Shown: positions 35,163 to 43,111 of the stretch, in pieces
Position numbering within the stretch: position 1 is the first letter of the stretch
Layout: every line of letters starts with the position of its first letter
Virus record (IMG/VR): IMGVR_UViG_3300042569_002607
Span: 1 to 64,000 of that record
DNA from: a virus
DNA length: 64,000 nucleotides
Direction: 5' to 3' (one strand)
Notes under the pieces: model-generated
Databases searched by the model: none
What the model saw: only the letters and a program-made list of their open reading frames with translations
Told to the model about the DNA's origin: nothing
Position numbers and translations under genes: made by a program

Positions 35163-36218
35163 ATGGCTCACGAACTCGACACCCGCGACAACGGCGCCGC
35201 CGCCTTCGTCTCCCTCCGCCAGTCCGCGTGGCACCAGCTCGGCACGATCGCCGCCGACGAAATGACATTCGACGAAGCGATGCATCTGGGCGGACTCGAT
35301 TACCCGTTGGCCCTTCGTCCGCTCACCACGTCGCTGTCTATCGAAGGCGCGAACGGCGACGAAATCGATACGCTCGCGATCGACGTCCCGGGACATCGCG
35401 CCGTAGTCCGCGCGGACCGGAATCTGGTGCTTGGCGTGGTCTCCGATCGCTACGAACTGGTGACGAATCGCGAGGCCATGCAGATGGTGGACGTGCTCGT
35501 GAATGACGGCCTCGCCGTGATCGAAACGGCGGGCGTGCTTCGCGAAGGCGCTGATGCGTGGATGGCGCTGCGCTTCACCGGTGAGCAGATCGACGCGGCT
35601 GGCGAGAACGGCGGCGACGAGATCAAGTTCTACGGGCTGGTTCGCACGAATCACAACGGCAAGGCCTCGGTTCAGGTCGCGACGACCCCCGTGCGGGTGG
35701 TGTGCGCGAATACACTGGCCATGGCGCTGGGCAACGGGCAGACGACGGTCCGCAGCGTGCTCCACATGGGGGCACAGGCACGGAACAAGGTGCGCGACGC
35801 GGCGCAGTCGCTGTGGTCCGGCACGTTGCAGGACGCCGAGAAGATGGCGGCGGCGTTTGCCACGATGCGCCGCACAAGCATTTCCGAAGCGCAGTTCGAA
35901 ACCGCGGTACTCGATGTCCTCTGCCCCATGCCGGCCGAGCCGGACGCCGACGCGTCCAAGCTGGCCCACGCGCTGTTCCCGTCGCGCGTGCTGAAGGCCA
36001 CCGAAACGCGCTTCCGCATTCAGGAACTGTGGATCAGCGGCACCGGCCAGCAGGGCGCGTGCACCGCGTGGGATGCCTATAACGCCTGCACGGAAGCGCT
36101 GGACCACTTCGACGCGGTGACCGTGAAGGGCGAGCGCCTGACGGCGCTCCTGCCGACGGGCAAGCTCGCGCAGCTGAAGGCCACCGTGTTCGATCGCCTG
36201 CTGTCGCTGGCCGTCTGA
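35163..36218 (+). CDS. DUF932 phage/plasmid-like protein
   Basis: This 351-residue protein has NGAAAFVSLRQSAWHQLGT at the N-terminus and FYGLVRTNHNGKASVQVATT with PVRVVCANTLAMAL in the middle. This is the DUF932 (TIGR03299) family common in phages and plasmids. Its function is not established. The ATG follows a CCCGAGGA leader motif; an earlier in-frame start would lie inside the gap. A strong terminator follows it. Confidence 0.85.
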   Translation: MAHELDTRDNGAAAFVSLRQSAWHQLGTIAADEMTFDEAMHLGGLDYPLALRPLTTSLSIEGANGDEIDTLAIDVPGHRAVVRADRNLVLGVVSDRYELVTNREAMQMVDVLVNDGLAVIETAGVLREGADAWMALRFTGEQIDAAGENGGDEIKFYGLVRTNHNGKASVQVATTPVRVVCANTLAMALGNGQTTVRSVLHMGAQARNKVRDAAQSLWSGTLQDAEKMAAAFATMRRTSISEAQFETAVLDVLCPMPAEPDADASKLAHALFPSRVLKATETRFRIQELWISGTGQQGACTAWDAYNACTEALDHFDAVTVKGERLTALLPTGKLAQLKATVFDRLLSLAV

Positions 36219-36225
36219 TGACCTC

Positions 36226-36263
36226 ACGCCGGCGCGGGACACCACCCCGCGCCGGCGTCTTTT
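36226..36263 (+). terminator. Rho-independent terminator after the DUF932 gene
   Basis: A 13-bp perfect GC-rich stem, ACGCCGGCGCGGG (36226-36238) / CCCGCGCCGGCGT (36246-36258), with a 7-nt loop is followed by TCTTTT. It would end the DUF932 transcript a few bases after the stop codon, making this gene a separate transcription unit. Confidence 0.9.
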
Positions 36264-36285
36264 CCCCTCTCCCGAGATCCGCCCG

Positions 36286-36564
36286 ATGACCTGTCCCATT
36301 CCCGTGCGCCGCGCGACGCGTCGGCGCCCCAGTGTTCCCGCGACGTCCAGCCCGGCGTGCACGCTGCAGCGCATTACCGTCGTGATTCGGCTCGGTGACG
36401 TCGTTGTCACCGCGTGCCGCGTGGCGGGTGCGCGCTATGTCCTTTGCTTCGATCGCGGCGAGCGTCGGCCCCGATTTGTGACGATGCCACGCAAAACGCT
36501 CGCGACCATGCTTCGCTACGCGCGCCGCGTGGGGCTCCCGTCGCGCATTCTCGGGAGGGTGTGA
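36286..36564 (+). CDS. Small basic hypothetical protein
   Basis: This 92-residue, Arg-rich protein has a beta centre (ITVVIRLGDVVVTACRVAG, then YVLCFDRGE) and a basic helical end (TLATMLRYARRVG). It follows the terminator and a CCCGAGATCCGCCCG leader. Its charge suggests nucleic-acid contact; not recognised. Confidence 0.55.
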   Translation: MTCPIPVRRATRRRPSVPATSSPACTLQRITVVIRLGDVVVTACRVAGARYVLCFDRGERRPRFVTMPRKTLATMLRYARRVGLPSRILGRV

Positions 36565-36566
36565 AT

Positions 36567-36938
36567 ATGCCCACCTTACAGGGAAACACGCTGCGGAGTG
36601 CATTGAGCCTCGCCGCGCAAGTCATGAGTGATCTGGACGGCGACCTGGCTTTTGCGCTGCATATCGCCAGCATCGGGCACGCCGCGATGACGGATATGCT
36701 GGCGGACGTCGTTCTTGCCGTCATCACCCGCGTGGTGGACGAGACGGGATCACTTGAGACGTATTGGGAGGGCATCGAGCATCGCGGGATTCCGCTCTAC
36801 GAATGCGCGAACGCGATCGCGACCGTGATGCAGGACCGCGGGCTCAGTGACGCGGCGACGTTGGAAGCCGCTGCCATCGACGCGTGCCTGGCACTGCTCC
36901 AGCCGATCCCGACGGCGGAGGACCGGCACCATGGCTAA
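36567..36938 (+). CDS. Hypothetical helical protein
   Basis: This 123-residue, acidic, almost all-helical protein (LSLAAQVMSDLDGDLAFALH, then AVITRVVDETGSLETYW) starts two bases after the previous stop with GGGAGGGTG just upstream. No domain is recognised. Confidence 0.6.
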   Translation: MPTLQGNTLRSALSLAAQVMSDLDGDLAFALHIASIGHAAMTDMLADVVLAVITRVVDETGSLETYWEGIEHRGIPLYECANAIATVMQDRGLSDAATLEAAAIDACLALLQPIPTAEDRHHG

Positions 36939-37191
36939 ATGGTACGCAGGCTATCGCACAGCGCTCGGTCTCGAGAGTGAGCCGGTGGCGCATGACACGT
37001 GGTCCGACGCACGCACGTCGTTGCGAGACATCGCCCATGTGCAGCTCATGAGCGCCATATGCGCCGGGCGGGCTTCTGCGGTGCGCGAGATGGAGGCGGT
37101 GCTCGATGACGTCGACGCGTGCACGGCCGATGCAGAACACGAGTTCGAAGGGGAGGGGCTCACCTTCTTTCTGGAGGAGCGCGCCCCATGA
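36931..37191 (+). CDS. Small hypothetical protein
   Basis: This 86-residue protein overlaps the preceding gene by 8 bp. It is helical and acidic, ending in EGEGLTFFLEERAP. Operon position is the only clue; not recognised. Confidence 0.55.
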   Translation: MAKWYAGYRTALGLESEPVAHDTWSDARTSLRDIAHVQLMSAICAGRASAVREMEAVLDDVDACTADAEHEFEGEGLTFFLEERAP

Positions 37192-37577
37192 CGATCCTCC
37201 CGCCCGCGGGCGCGGTTCCGGCCGTTCCTTGCCCGTCTCCCGACACTTCTCCCGTTTCCCCTTCCCTACCTCCTTGCGCACCAGATGCGTCGGTTCACGG
37301 GGCCATTCCGCGGCGTATTGCGCCGGCCGCGCTTGACCGATTTATGACGGTGTACGAGCGGCAGCTCCGCGCGCTCGTTGTCCGGCCATCGCTCGGCTAC
37401 GGCTTCACGCTCGACGAGGTCCCGCGCGTCGTCGCACGAATGCGCGAAGCCTTCCGCACGGGCACTTACAACCGGAAGGGACATGCGCTCAACGGGACGT
37501 GCCGGAGTCTCGGGATCTCCACCTCGCGGCGGTCAATCGACGCGTACCTCAGCGGAGGGCGCGGTCATGGACCATAA
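37188..37577 (+). CDS. Hypothetical protein with basic C-terminal domain
   Basis: This 129-residue protein is ATGA-coupled. A Pro-rich low-complexity N-terminus (about 45 residues) is followed by a compact region (LDRFMTVYERQLRALV, then RMREAFRTGTYNRKGHA and CRSLGISTSRRSIDAYL) that resembles a helix-turn-helix with a basic recognition helix. DNA binding is an inference. Confidence 0.55.
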   Translation: MTILPPAGAVPAVPCPSPDTSPVSPSLPPCAPDASVHGAIPRRIAPAALDRFMTVYERQLRALVVRPSLGYGFTLDEVPRVVARMREAFRTGTYNRKGHALNGTCRSLGISTSRRSIDAYLSGGRGHGP

Positions 37578-37905
37578 CGATCCCGCCTTCAAGCAATGGC
37601 TCGTCAGCGTCTCGGCGGCCGCCGCGCGTGAGCTGGCCGACGTCGTCACGCGCCCGTGTAGTGTGGCCGTCGTGCGCCGTGCCGTGCGCGCGGCGCTGCA
37701 GGACGACGCCTGTCCGTCGGACATCCGTGGCGAGCTCGTGACACACCTGACGCGTCTGACGAACGCGAACAAACCGGCGCGACGTGATGCGCCGGTGTTG
37801 GTGAAGTTCTCCGCCGAAGAAAAAGCGCGCGTGGCGGAGCGCGCCCGTGCCGCGAATGTCGCGGTGGCGACCTATATCCGGGCCTGTGCCCTAGGAGAAC
37901 TCTGA
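37567..37905 (+). CDS. Putative ribbon-helix-helix (MobC-like) protein
   Basis: In this 112-residue protein the C-terminal VLVKFSAEEKARVAERARAA followed by NVAVATYIRACAL is the strand-helix-helix pattern of RHH DNA-binding proteins such as mobilisation accessory proteins. It overlaps the upstream gene by 11 bp and ends at the ParB-like start. It might autoregulate this operon. Confidence 0.6.
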   Translation: MDHNDPAFKQWLVSVSAAAARELADVVTRPCSVAVVRRAVRAALQDDACPSDIRGELVTHLTRLTNANKPARRDAPVLVKFSAEEKARVAERARAANVAVATYIRACALGEL

Positions 37906-38561
37906 TGCCCCCGCGTTCCCCCGCGAACAAGTTGAGACCGCCGATGCCACCAGCCTCACCGGAAACGGCAGCGCTTACAATGCAGATGGTCCCAACTCTG
38001 TCCCTGCAGCCAGCGCCGTGGAACCCGCGGCGCATCGCGCCAGATGCGCGACAACGGCTGCGGGCAGGCATCGAACGGTTTGGCTTTGTACAACCCGTCA
38101 TCGCGCGCGAGGAGGACCGCCTCATTGTTGGCGGACATCAACGTTGGGACATCGCCGTTGAACTGCAGCTGCCCACCGTACCCGTCATCTTTCTCGCCGG
38201 TCTGACGGACGCGCGTGCAAAAGCGCTGGCCGTGCTGCTCAACAACAAAGATGCCCAGGGAGAGTGGGAGATGTCGTCGTTGACCGCTCTACTCGAGGAG
38301 CTTGCCGTGGATCCGCTGGAGGAGTTGCTGTCGGCGACTGGCTTCGAAGCGAGCTCGCTTGAAAAGCTGCTTGGGACTGGCGCGAGTGACGCGGCGGTGC
38401 TCACGCCGCTCGAAGTGCGGCCGCTCCCGAAGATGGTGTGGGTGCTGATCGGTGCGCCGTCTGGCCAGTACGCCGATATCGCCGACCGCGTCCAAGAGAT
38501 CGCGACCGTCTCGGGCATTCTGTGTGAGGTGGTGTCCAGTGACCACGGAGCGCCGGCGTGA
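37905..38561 (+). CDS. ParB-like (ParB/Srx fold) protein
   Basis: This 218-residue protein has the ParB N-terminal core at about residues 25-100: PAPWNPRRI, then GIERFGFVQPVIAREED, IVGGHQRWDIAVEL and VPVIFLAGLT. Phage members of this family often sit beside methyltransferases or DUF5131 proteins and may act as nucleases, NTPases or DNA-specificity factors. No HTH of a true partition ParB is visible. It is coupled to the next gene by GTGA. Confidence 0.8.
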   Translation: MPPRSPANKLRPPMPPASPETAALTMQMVPTLSLQPAPWNPRRIAPDARQRLRAGIERFGFVQPVIAREEDRLIVGGHQRWDIAVELQLPTVPVIFLAGLTDARAKALAVLLNNKDAQGEWEMSSLTALLEELAVDPLEELLSATGFEASSLEKLLGTGASDAAVLTPLEVRPLPKMVWVLIGAPSGQYADIADRVQEIATVSGILCEVVSSDHGAPA

Positions 38562-39205
38562 GCGGCACGGGCAAAGTCGACAACGACTACTTCGGCGCGA
38601 AGCTGGCGCTGCGTCGGTACTTCCTTCGCACCTACCACGCGGGGCAGACCACGAAGGTGTTCGATGCGTGCCAGGCGACAGGACAATTGTGGAAGACCCT
38701 GCGCCAGGAGTTCGCGGTCTCGTACTTCGGCGTGGATCGTACGCCGCAACCCGGACGCCTGCAGATCGACTCGGCGCGAGTGCTGGCCACGCCCGGGTGG
38801 TCGTTCGACGTGATCGACGTCGATACCTACGGCGCTCCGTGGACGCACTGGGAACAGATTCTTCGGCATGGCCGCGCGCCGGTGTCGGTGTTTCTGACGA
38901 TCGGTTCGACGATGTTCAACGGGAGCACCGACAACGTCGCGCTACGCGCGATTGGCCTCGGGCCGATCATCAGCAAGATCCCGCCGTCGTTTCGCCGCCG
39001 GCTTGACGAACTTGGCGTAGATTATTGTCTGGCAATGAGTTACACTTACCGCTGGCGCGTGGTTGACGCACAAGAGGCACCCCGTGGACGGTCTGCGCGG
39101 TACCTCGGTCTCCACTTGGTACCCGAGGCTGTCGGCACGTCCGTGCCAAACCCGCAAGCGACCGGACACCACCCGGCGCCTGCGTCACCTTTCCCGAGGA
39201 CCTGA
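38558..39205 (+). CDS. Methyltransferase-like protein (Rossmann core)
   Basis: This 215-residue protein has a GTG start overlapping the ParB-like stop. TKVFDACQATGQLWKTLRQE (motif I-like, with a degenerate glycine loop), SYFGVDRTP (motif II-like acidic strand end) and FDVIDVDTYGAPW (motif IV position) suggest a class I SAM-methyltransferase fold. A standard catalytic DPPY/NPPY is absent, so it could be inactive or a different enzyme. Coupling to the ParB-like gene suggests joint function. Confidence 0.6.
   Translation: MSGTGKVDNDYFGAKLALRRYFLRTYHAGQTTKVFDACQATGQLWKTLRQEFAVSYFGVDRTPQPGRLQIDSARVLATPGWSFDVIDVDTYGAPWTHWEQILRHGRAPVSVFLTIGSTMFNGSTDNVALRAIGLGPIISKIPPSFRRRLDELGVDYCLAMSYTYRWRVVDAQEAPRGRSARYLGLHLVPEAVGTSVPNPQATGHHPAPASPFPRT
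39141..39158 (-). promoter_or_regulatory. Conserved intergenic-type element, GGG subtype, minus strand
   Basis: The minus strand reads CTTGCGGGTTTGGCACGG, a perfect match to the GGG subtype. It overlaps the last codons of the methyltransferase-like gene and lies 50 bp before the DUF5131 start; a CTTTCCCGAGGA leader lies between. It is oriented against the gene it precedes. Confidence 0.75.
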
Positions 39206-39207
39206 AC

Positions 39208-40098
39208 ATGGCAGAAGGCTCAATCATCGCGTGGACCAATCACACCCTGAACCCGTGGATGGGGTGTCTCAAGATCAGCGACGGCTGTAAGAACTGTTAC
39301 GCCGACACGCTGGTCACCAATCGCATGAAGCTGAACGTGTGGGGGCCTGCCTCCACAACCACGCGTAAGGTGACCAGCGCCGCTATCTGGGCGAAGCCGC
39401 ACAGCTGGAATCGCGCCGCCGCAAAGGCTGACGAGGAGACGTTTGTGTTCTGCGCGTCGCTCTGTGACGTCTTCGAAGATCATCCGGTCGCAGACGCCAC
39501 GCGGCCACGTCTCTGGGACGTCATCCGCGCTACGCCGCATCTCACCTGGCAGCTCTTGACCAAACGTCCTGAGCGCATTGCGGCACACCTGCCAGCGGAT
39601 TGGGGTGAGGGCTGGCCCCACGTGTGGCTCGGCACGTCGATCGAGGACATGCGCGTGGCGAGTCGCGCGGATCATCTGCGCCGCGTGCCGGCGGTGGTGC
39701 GCTTCATCAGCTACGAGCCGGCGCTCGGCCCGCTCGACGATCTCAACCTGTCCGGCATCGATTGGGTTATCTACGGCGGGGAGTCGGGACCCGGGTATCG
39801 AGCGCACGATCTCGCGTGGCCGCGCGTTATGCGCGATCGCTGTGCCGCGGAAGGCGTTGCCTTCTTCTTCAAGCAGTCGGCCGCGCCGCGCACCGAGATG
39901 GGCATTCGACTCGACGGAGAGTTGATCCGCCTCTGGCCAACGCCACGCACGGTGCAGCATCCGTCTTTTCCGGACTACCGACCAGCCAGCATTCGCCGCA
40001 CCCCGCCGGATAAGGACTACTCCCCGCGCTACTCCACAACGACACCGGCGGAACCGCCGGCGCTCGGCGCCGAGATAGCGGAAGGGCTGCTGCTGTAG
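39208..40098 (+). CDS. DUF5131 (phage Gp37/Gp68-like) protein
   Basis: This 296-residue protein opens IAWTNHTLNPWMGC with Cys20, Cys27 and Cys30 (GC-x6-C-x2-CYA), reminiscent of a radical-SAM or iron-sulphur cysteine cluster. It continues with WQLLTKRPERI, WLGTSIED and DWVIYGGESGPGYR, the DUF5131 signature. The enzyme activity is unknown. It is usually encoded with ParB-like proteins, as here. Confidence 0.85.
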   Translation: MAEGSIIAWTNHTLNPWMGCLKISDGCKNCYADTLVTNRMKLNVWGPASTTTRKVTSAAIWAKPHSWNRAAAKADEETFVFCASLCDVFEDHPVADATRPRLWDVIRATPHLTWQLLTKRPERIAAHLPADWGEGWPHVWLGTSIEDMRVASRADHLRRVPAVVRFISYEPALGPLDDLNLSGIDWVIYGGESGPGYRAHDLAWPRVMRDRCAAEGVAFFFKQSAAPRTEMGIRLDGELIRLWPTPRTVQHPSFPDYRPASIRRTPPDKDYSPRYSTTTPAEPPALGAEIAEGLLL

Positions 40099-40109
40099 CG
40101 GCGCACGCG

Positions 40110-40592
40110 ATGAACGCGCCGCCGTATCCCGAACCGGTGAACGCGCCACGCGAGAAGCGACCGGATGGGTCGGTGCTGCTCCATGCAGCGCCGCCCCTGC
40201 GTCGCTTTCCCATCGCGGAAGCCCCAGGCTTCGCCGTCGAAGTCACCGATCGCCCCGAGGCGGTCTACTTGCTGGGGAAACCTGACGGCTCGGAGATCCC
40301 GGTCCCGTGCCGGCTCTGTGGCACCTGGAACCCTGCCACCATCAGTGGTCGGCACTTCTTCTACGCGTGGGAACCGGACGTCGCGCTCGAGCTCACCAGC
40401 GTGCGCCGCGTGGAGTGCCTTATCGGCCGCCTGGCGTTTCCCAGCGGCTGGGCGGCGTCGCCGTGGTTCGCGAACACGTCGCGCCGTGCCCTGCTCCGCC
40501 AGTTGAGTGCATTCACCGCGGCATTCCTCGACGAACGCCTCACGAAGTCGGTGGCACTCATGCGCGCGGTCTCACGGCAAGACGCGCGATAG
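40110..40592 (+). CDS. Hypothetical protein with CxxC
   Basis: This 160-residue protein has a Pro-rich start, a centre with VPCRLCGTWNPATI (one CxxC) and aromatic strands (HFFYAWEPDVALEL), and a helical C-terminus. It is the gene after DUF5131 in the same operon. Not recognised. Confidence 0.55.
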   Translation: MNAPPYPEPVNAPREKRPDGSVLLHAAPPLRRFPIAEAPGFAVEVTDRPEAVYLLGKPDGSEIPVPCRLCGTWNPATISGRHFFYAWEPDVALELTSVRRVECLIGRLAFPSGWAASPWFANTSRRALLRQLSAFTAAFLDERLTKSVALMRAVSRQDAR

Positions 40593-40639
40593 CGTCCAGA
40601 CTGGCGACGCCGGCTACGTGCGTCGCCTATCTTTATCTA

Positions 40640-40876
40640 ATGTCTCAACGATCCCCGAAGAAGCTGCGCATTGCCGATGACACGCCACTGGGGCACCTGA
40701 TTGGCGCCGAACTTCTCAGACCGCGAACCGTTACCGCGCTGACTCGCACGATGTGGACCGTGGGGCAGCTTCGCGCGTGGTGGCGAGATCACGAAGCCGG
40801 ATCGGCCGCGGTGCTGCCCTGGGTCGGCCCGGCGGCGATGGACGACATTCGCCGCGCCATGCGTCGGATCGCATGA
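40640..40876 (+). CDS. Small protein resembling the RNA polymerase alpha C-terminal domain
   Basis: This 78-residue protein's residues 20-75 (GAELLRPRTVTALTRTMW, TVGQLRAWW, then LPWVGPAAMDDIRRAM) follow the helix pattern of RpoA alpha-CTD / helix-hairpin-helix. The match includes the T.G.L turn and the conserved V/I.G..... DI.. end. It could bind DNA or act on host transcription. Assignment is by pattern only. Confidence 0.55.
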   Translation: MSQRSPKKLRIADDTPLGHLIGAELLRPRTVTALTRTMWTVGQLRAWWRDHEAGSAAVLPWVGPAAMDDIRRAMRRIA

Positions 40877-40978
40877 CGCCAGCCCTCCCACGTTTCCGGT
40901 CGGTCTTCGTCCGCCGCAAGTGACGCGAAGCAGCGCTCGCGGGCGCGGCGCGGGATGCGCGGCCGGTGACTTATCGCG

Positions 40979-41007
40979 TTGACAACATAGGGGTATGCCC
41001 CTATTTT
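40979..41007 (+). promoter_or_regulatory. Strong sigma70 promoter with an operator palindrome in its spacer
   Basis: TTGACA (40979-40984), a 17-bp spacer and TATTTT (41002-41007). The spacer and the first -10 bases hold a perfect inverted repeat ATAGGGG-TATG-CCCCTAT (40987-41004). A repressor bound there would directly block polymerase. The first gene downstream encodes an HTH protein (41074). Confidence 0.75.
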
Positions 41008-41073
41008 TATGGTGTCGGCGCGAGTGGCGCCGGCACGAACCGCCCACTGGGGCGCTGCCCCGAGGATACCGAG

Positions 41074-41685
41074 ATGACCGCTTTCTTTGCCGCCTACACC
41101 GACGCCATGATCTGCGCCGTCGGCACGTCGCCCGCCGAGGCCATCGCGACCGCTCGCCGCGAGATGCAGGAGCCGGACGCCGAGCTGGAGACGGCGCGCA
41201 TTTCCGAGACGCTGGCCGCGTACATCGCCAGCGGTCACACGCCCCGCCGCTGGGACATCGTCGGCGGCTCGCTCATCGACACGACGCACGCCGATGCCGA
41301 CGCCGATTTCGTGCGGTGCGACTCCGACGCGGGCGACGGCGGGTGGTCGCTCCACGCGCCGGACAGCACGGACGAGGATATTGCCGAGGGGCTCGCGCTC
41401 GAACTGGCCAGCGGCACCGGCAAGCCCACGCGGGAGGACTACGACCTCGCCCGGGCGCAGATGGCGAGCCCGGCCCGCGCGTCGACGTGGGCGCTTCGGC
41501 GCCTCGTCGCCGCCTCCGGCCTCACGCCGACCGAGCTGTCCCGCGTGCTGGGCCGCGATGACCGCACGATGCGCCGCTGGCTGTCGGGGGAGCAGGACGT
41601 GCCCGACACGCTGGCGCAGCAGGTCGCGCGGCTCCGCGTCACGGCGGTGGACCCGGAGTGGGTCCACCTGACGTATCGCCGCTGA
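41074..41685 (+). CDS. HTH-domain protein, probable autoregulator
   Basis: This 203-residue protein's N-terminal 130 residues are acidic and unrecognised. The C-terminus has a helix-turn-helix (ALRRLVAASGLTPTELSRVL, then GRDDRTMRRWLSGEQDVP) of the XRE/Cro type. The ATG is chosen because it follows CGAGGATACCGAG and the promoter at 40979. The upstream palindrome makes autoregulation plausible. Confidence 0.65.
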   Translation: MTAFFAAYTDAMICAVGTSPAEAIATARREMQEPDAELETARISETLAAYIASGHTPRRWDIVGGSLIDTTHADADADFVRCDSDAGDGGWSLHAPDSTDEDIAEGLALELASGTGKPTREDYDLARAQMASPARASTWALRRLVAASGLTPTELSRVLGRDDRTMRRWLSGEQDVPDTLAQQVARLRVTAVDPEWVHLTYRR

Positions 41686-42485
41686 TGGCGCGACCGAAAG
41701 CCACGGTCCCGGACGAGCCGCTCCCGAGCGAGGACTACATCACGCTGTTCGACGGGCAGGGAGCGAGCCCGTCGCGTGGCTACATGCTCGCGATGACGAT
41801 GGACGGCACGCACCGCAAGGTGTGGCACGGGGTCGCCAAGTACGGATCGTGGGCGGCGGCGCTTGCGGCCGCGCGTCAGGCGCGGGAAATCTGGCTGGCG
41901 ACGCGCGACCCGCAGGATGCCGTGCCCGGCCGGGGGAAGCGGGCGCATACGCGCGGGTGTCGGTATGACGCAGTGCGGCGGCAGTGGGTCGCACGCTGGA
42001 CCGATCCCATCGTGCGGCGCCTGTACTCCGTCGGCTGTGGCGACGGCGAGGCCGGCCGGGAGCGTGCCCACGCACTGCGCGCAGAGGCCGAATCCCGGAT
42101 TGCGTCGCATCGCCCGACGATGGACCTGGTGCCGCCGAGGGGACGGGCGCCGGCGATCCGGCGCCAGACGAAAGAGGCGCTGACAGAGCGGTTGGCCGAT
42201 CTCCAGCGCAAGATTTGGGCGCTCAAGTCGGAGCAGCACCGGGTGCGCCTGAGCCTGCGCGCGCTTGAGGGCGACGACGGGCCAGCGCCGGCCATGCCGC
42301 AGCACGAGAGCCGCACGCTCCGCGCCGAGGTCGCGCGCATGTCGCGGGCCGGGTACAGTGTGCGCGACATCGCGTCGCATCTCGGCATCACCGAGCGCGC
42401 GGTGTATTCGCACCGGCACAAGGCGGGGGTAGCGACGCCCAGAGCGGAAACGCCGGGCGAGCCGCAGCCGCCAGACGGGGGTTGA
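41685..42485 (+). CDS. AP2-like plus HTH DNA-binding protein
   Basis: This 266-residue protein is TGATG-coupled to the HTH gene. Two AP2-type units are visible: HRKVWHGVAKYGSWAAALAA (about residues 42-65) and RYDAVRRQWVARWTD with the following strand and helix (about 90-130). Near the C-terminus is an HTH (VARMSRAGYSVRDIASHLGI). AP2 domains in phages occur in homing endonucleases and regulators; no nuclease motif is seen, so a regulator is more likely. Confidence 0.65.
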   Translation: MARPKATVPDEPLPSEDYITLFDGQGASPSRGYMLAMTMDGTHRKVWHGVAKYGSWAAALAAARQAREIWLATRDPQDAVPGRGKRAHTRGCRYDAVRRQWVARWTDPIVRRLYSVGCGDGEAGRERAHALRAEAESRIASHRPTMDLVPPRGRAPAIRRQTKEALTERLADLQRKIWALKSEQHRVRLSLRALEGDDGPAPAMPQHESRTLRAEVARMSRAGYSVRDIASHLGITERAVYSHRHKAGVATPRAETPGEPQPPDGG

Positions 42486-42510
42486 CTAATTAGACGGTCA
42501 GTGTTATTAT
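42482..42510 (+). promoter_or_regulatory. Sigma70 promoter for the RadC-like gene
   Basis: TTGACT (42482-42487), a 17-bp spacer and TATTAT (42505-42510). The -35 overlaps the stop of the upstream gene. An ATCATGAT palindrome lies across the -10 end (42508-42515). The spacing is ideal and the region is AT-rich compared with its surroundings. Confidence 0.75.
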
Positions 42511-42581
42511 CATGATGTCGGGCGCAACGAGCGCTGACCAGTGGCGGGCCGCTGATTCGGTCCGGTAGCGCAGGAGCAACA

Positions 42582-43037
42582 ATGGAAGCTGTGTCCCTCC
42601 CCTCGTGGTGCCGCATTGTCCGGGAGACGTCGCCGGAGCTGGTGGCCGCGTTCGCCGCACGCCCGACAATCGCCGGCCCGACGGATGCGGCCGCGTACCT
42701 CGCCCCGCGCCTCGTCGCTGAAGAGGTTGAGGTGTTTGCGGTCATGATGCTCGACGCACAGAACCGTGTCATGGCGATGCACGAAGTCACGCGCGGGTTG
42801 GTAAACTCCTCGCTGGTCCATCCGCGTGAGGTGTTCCGGCTCGCGATTGCGGTCGGCGCGTCATCCATCATCGTCGCGCACAATCACCCGAGCGGCGTGC
42901 TGACGCCGAGCCCGGAAGACATCGAGGTCACGCGCGCGCTCGTGGCCGCCGGCGAAGTGCTGGACATCCCCGTCCGCGATCACCTGATCATCGGCCTCAG
43001 TGGCCACCGGTCGCTGGCGTCGGACGGGTACATCTGA
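42582..43037 (+). CDS. RadC-like JAB/MPN-domain protein
   Basis: This 151-residue protein is a RadC/JAB domain without the N-terminal helix-hairpin-helix of chromosomal RadC. The metal motif HNHPSG (near residue 100) and the downstream D (TPSPEDIEVTRAL) are intact, as is the upstream E (residue about 49). Single-domain RadC proteins are common on phages, plasmids and defence islands; the activity is not settled. It has its own promoter. Confidence 0.9.
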   Translation: MEAVSLPSWCRIVRETSPELVAAFAARPTIAGPTDAAAYLAPRLVAEEVEVFAVMMLDAQNRVMAMHEVTRGLVNSSLVHPREVFRLAIAVGASSIIVAHNHPSGVLTPSPEDIEVTRALVAAGEVLDIPVRDHLIIGLSGHRSLASDGYI

Positions 43038-43046
43038 CGATCATCA

Positions 43047-43069
43047 GGCGCCGCCACAGTGGCGGCGCC
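43047..43069 (+). terminator. GC-rich hairpin after the RadC-like gene
   Basis: A perfect 9-bp stem GGCGCCGCC-ACAGT-GGCGGCGCC starts 10 bases after the stop. There is no T-run, so it may stabilise the transcript end or only slow polymerase rather than act as a classical terminator. Confidence 0.45.
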
Positions 43070-43111
43070 CATGCGGCTCCCCTCGCCGAATCCCTCACCG
43101 AGAGCACGATC

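Noticed and set aside
40987-41010. Palindrome plus TTTTT as a rho-independent terminator
   Set aside because: The T-run is the -10 region of a TTGACA-17-TATTTT promoter and the stem is only 7 bp; the operator reading fits better, though dual use is possible.
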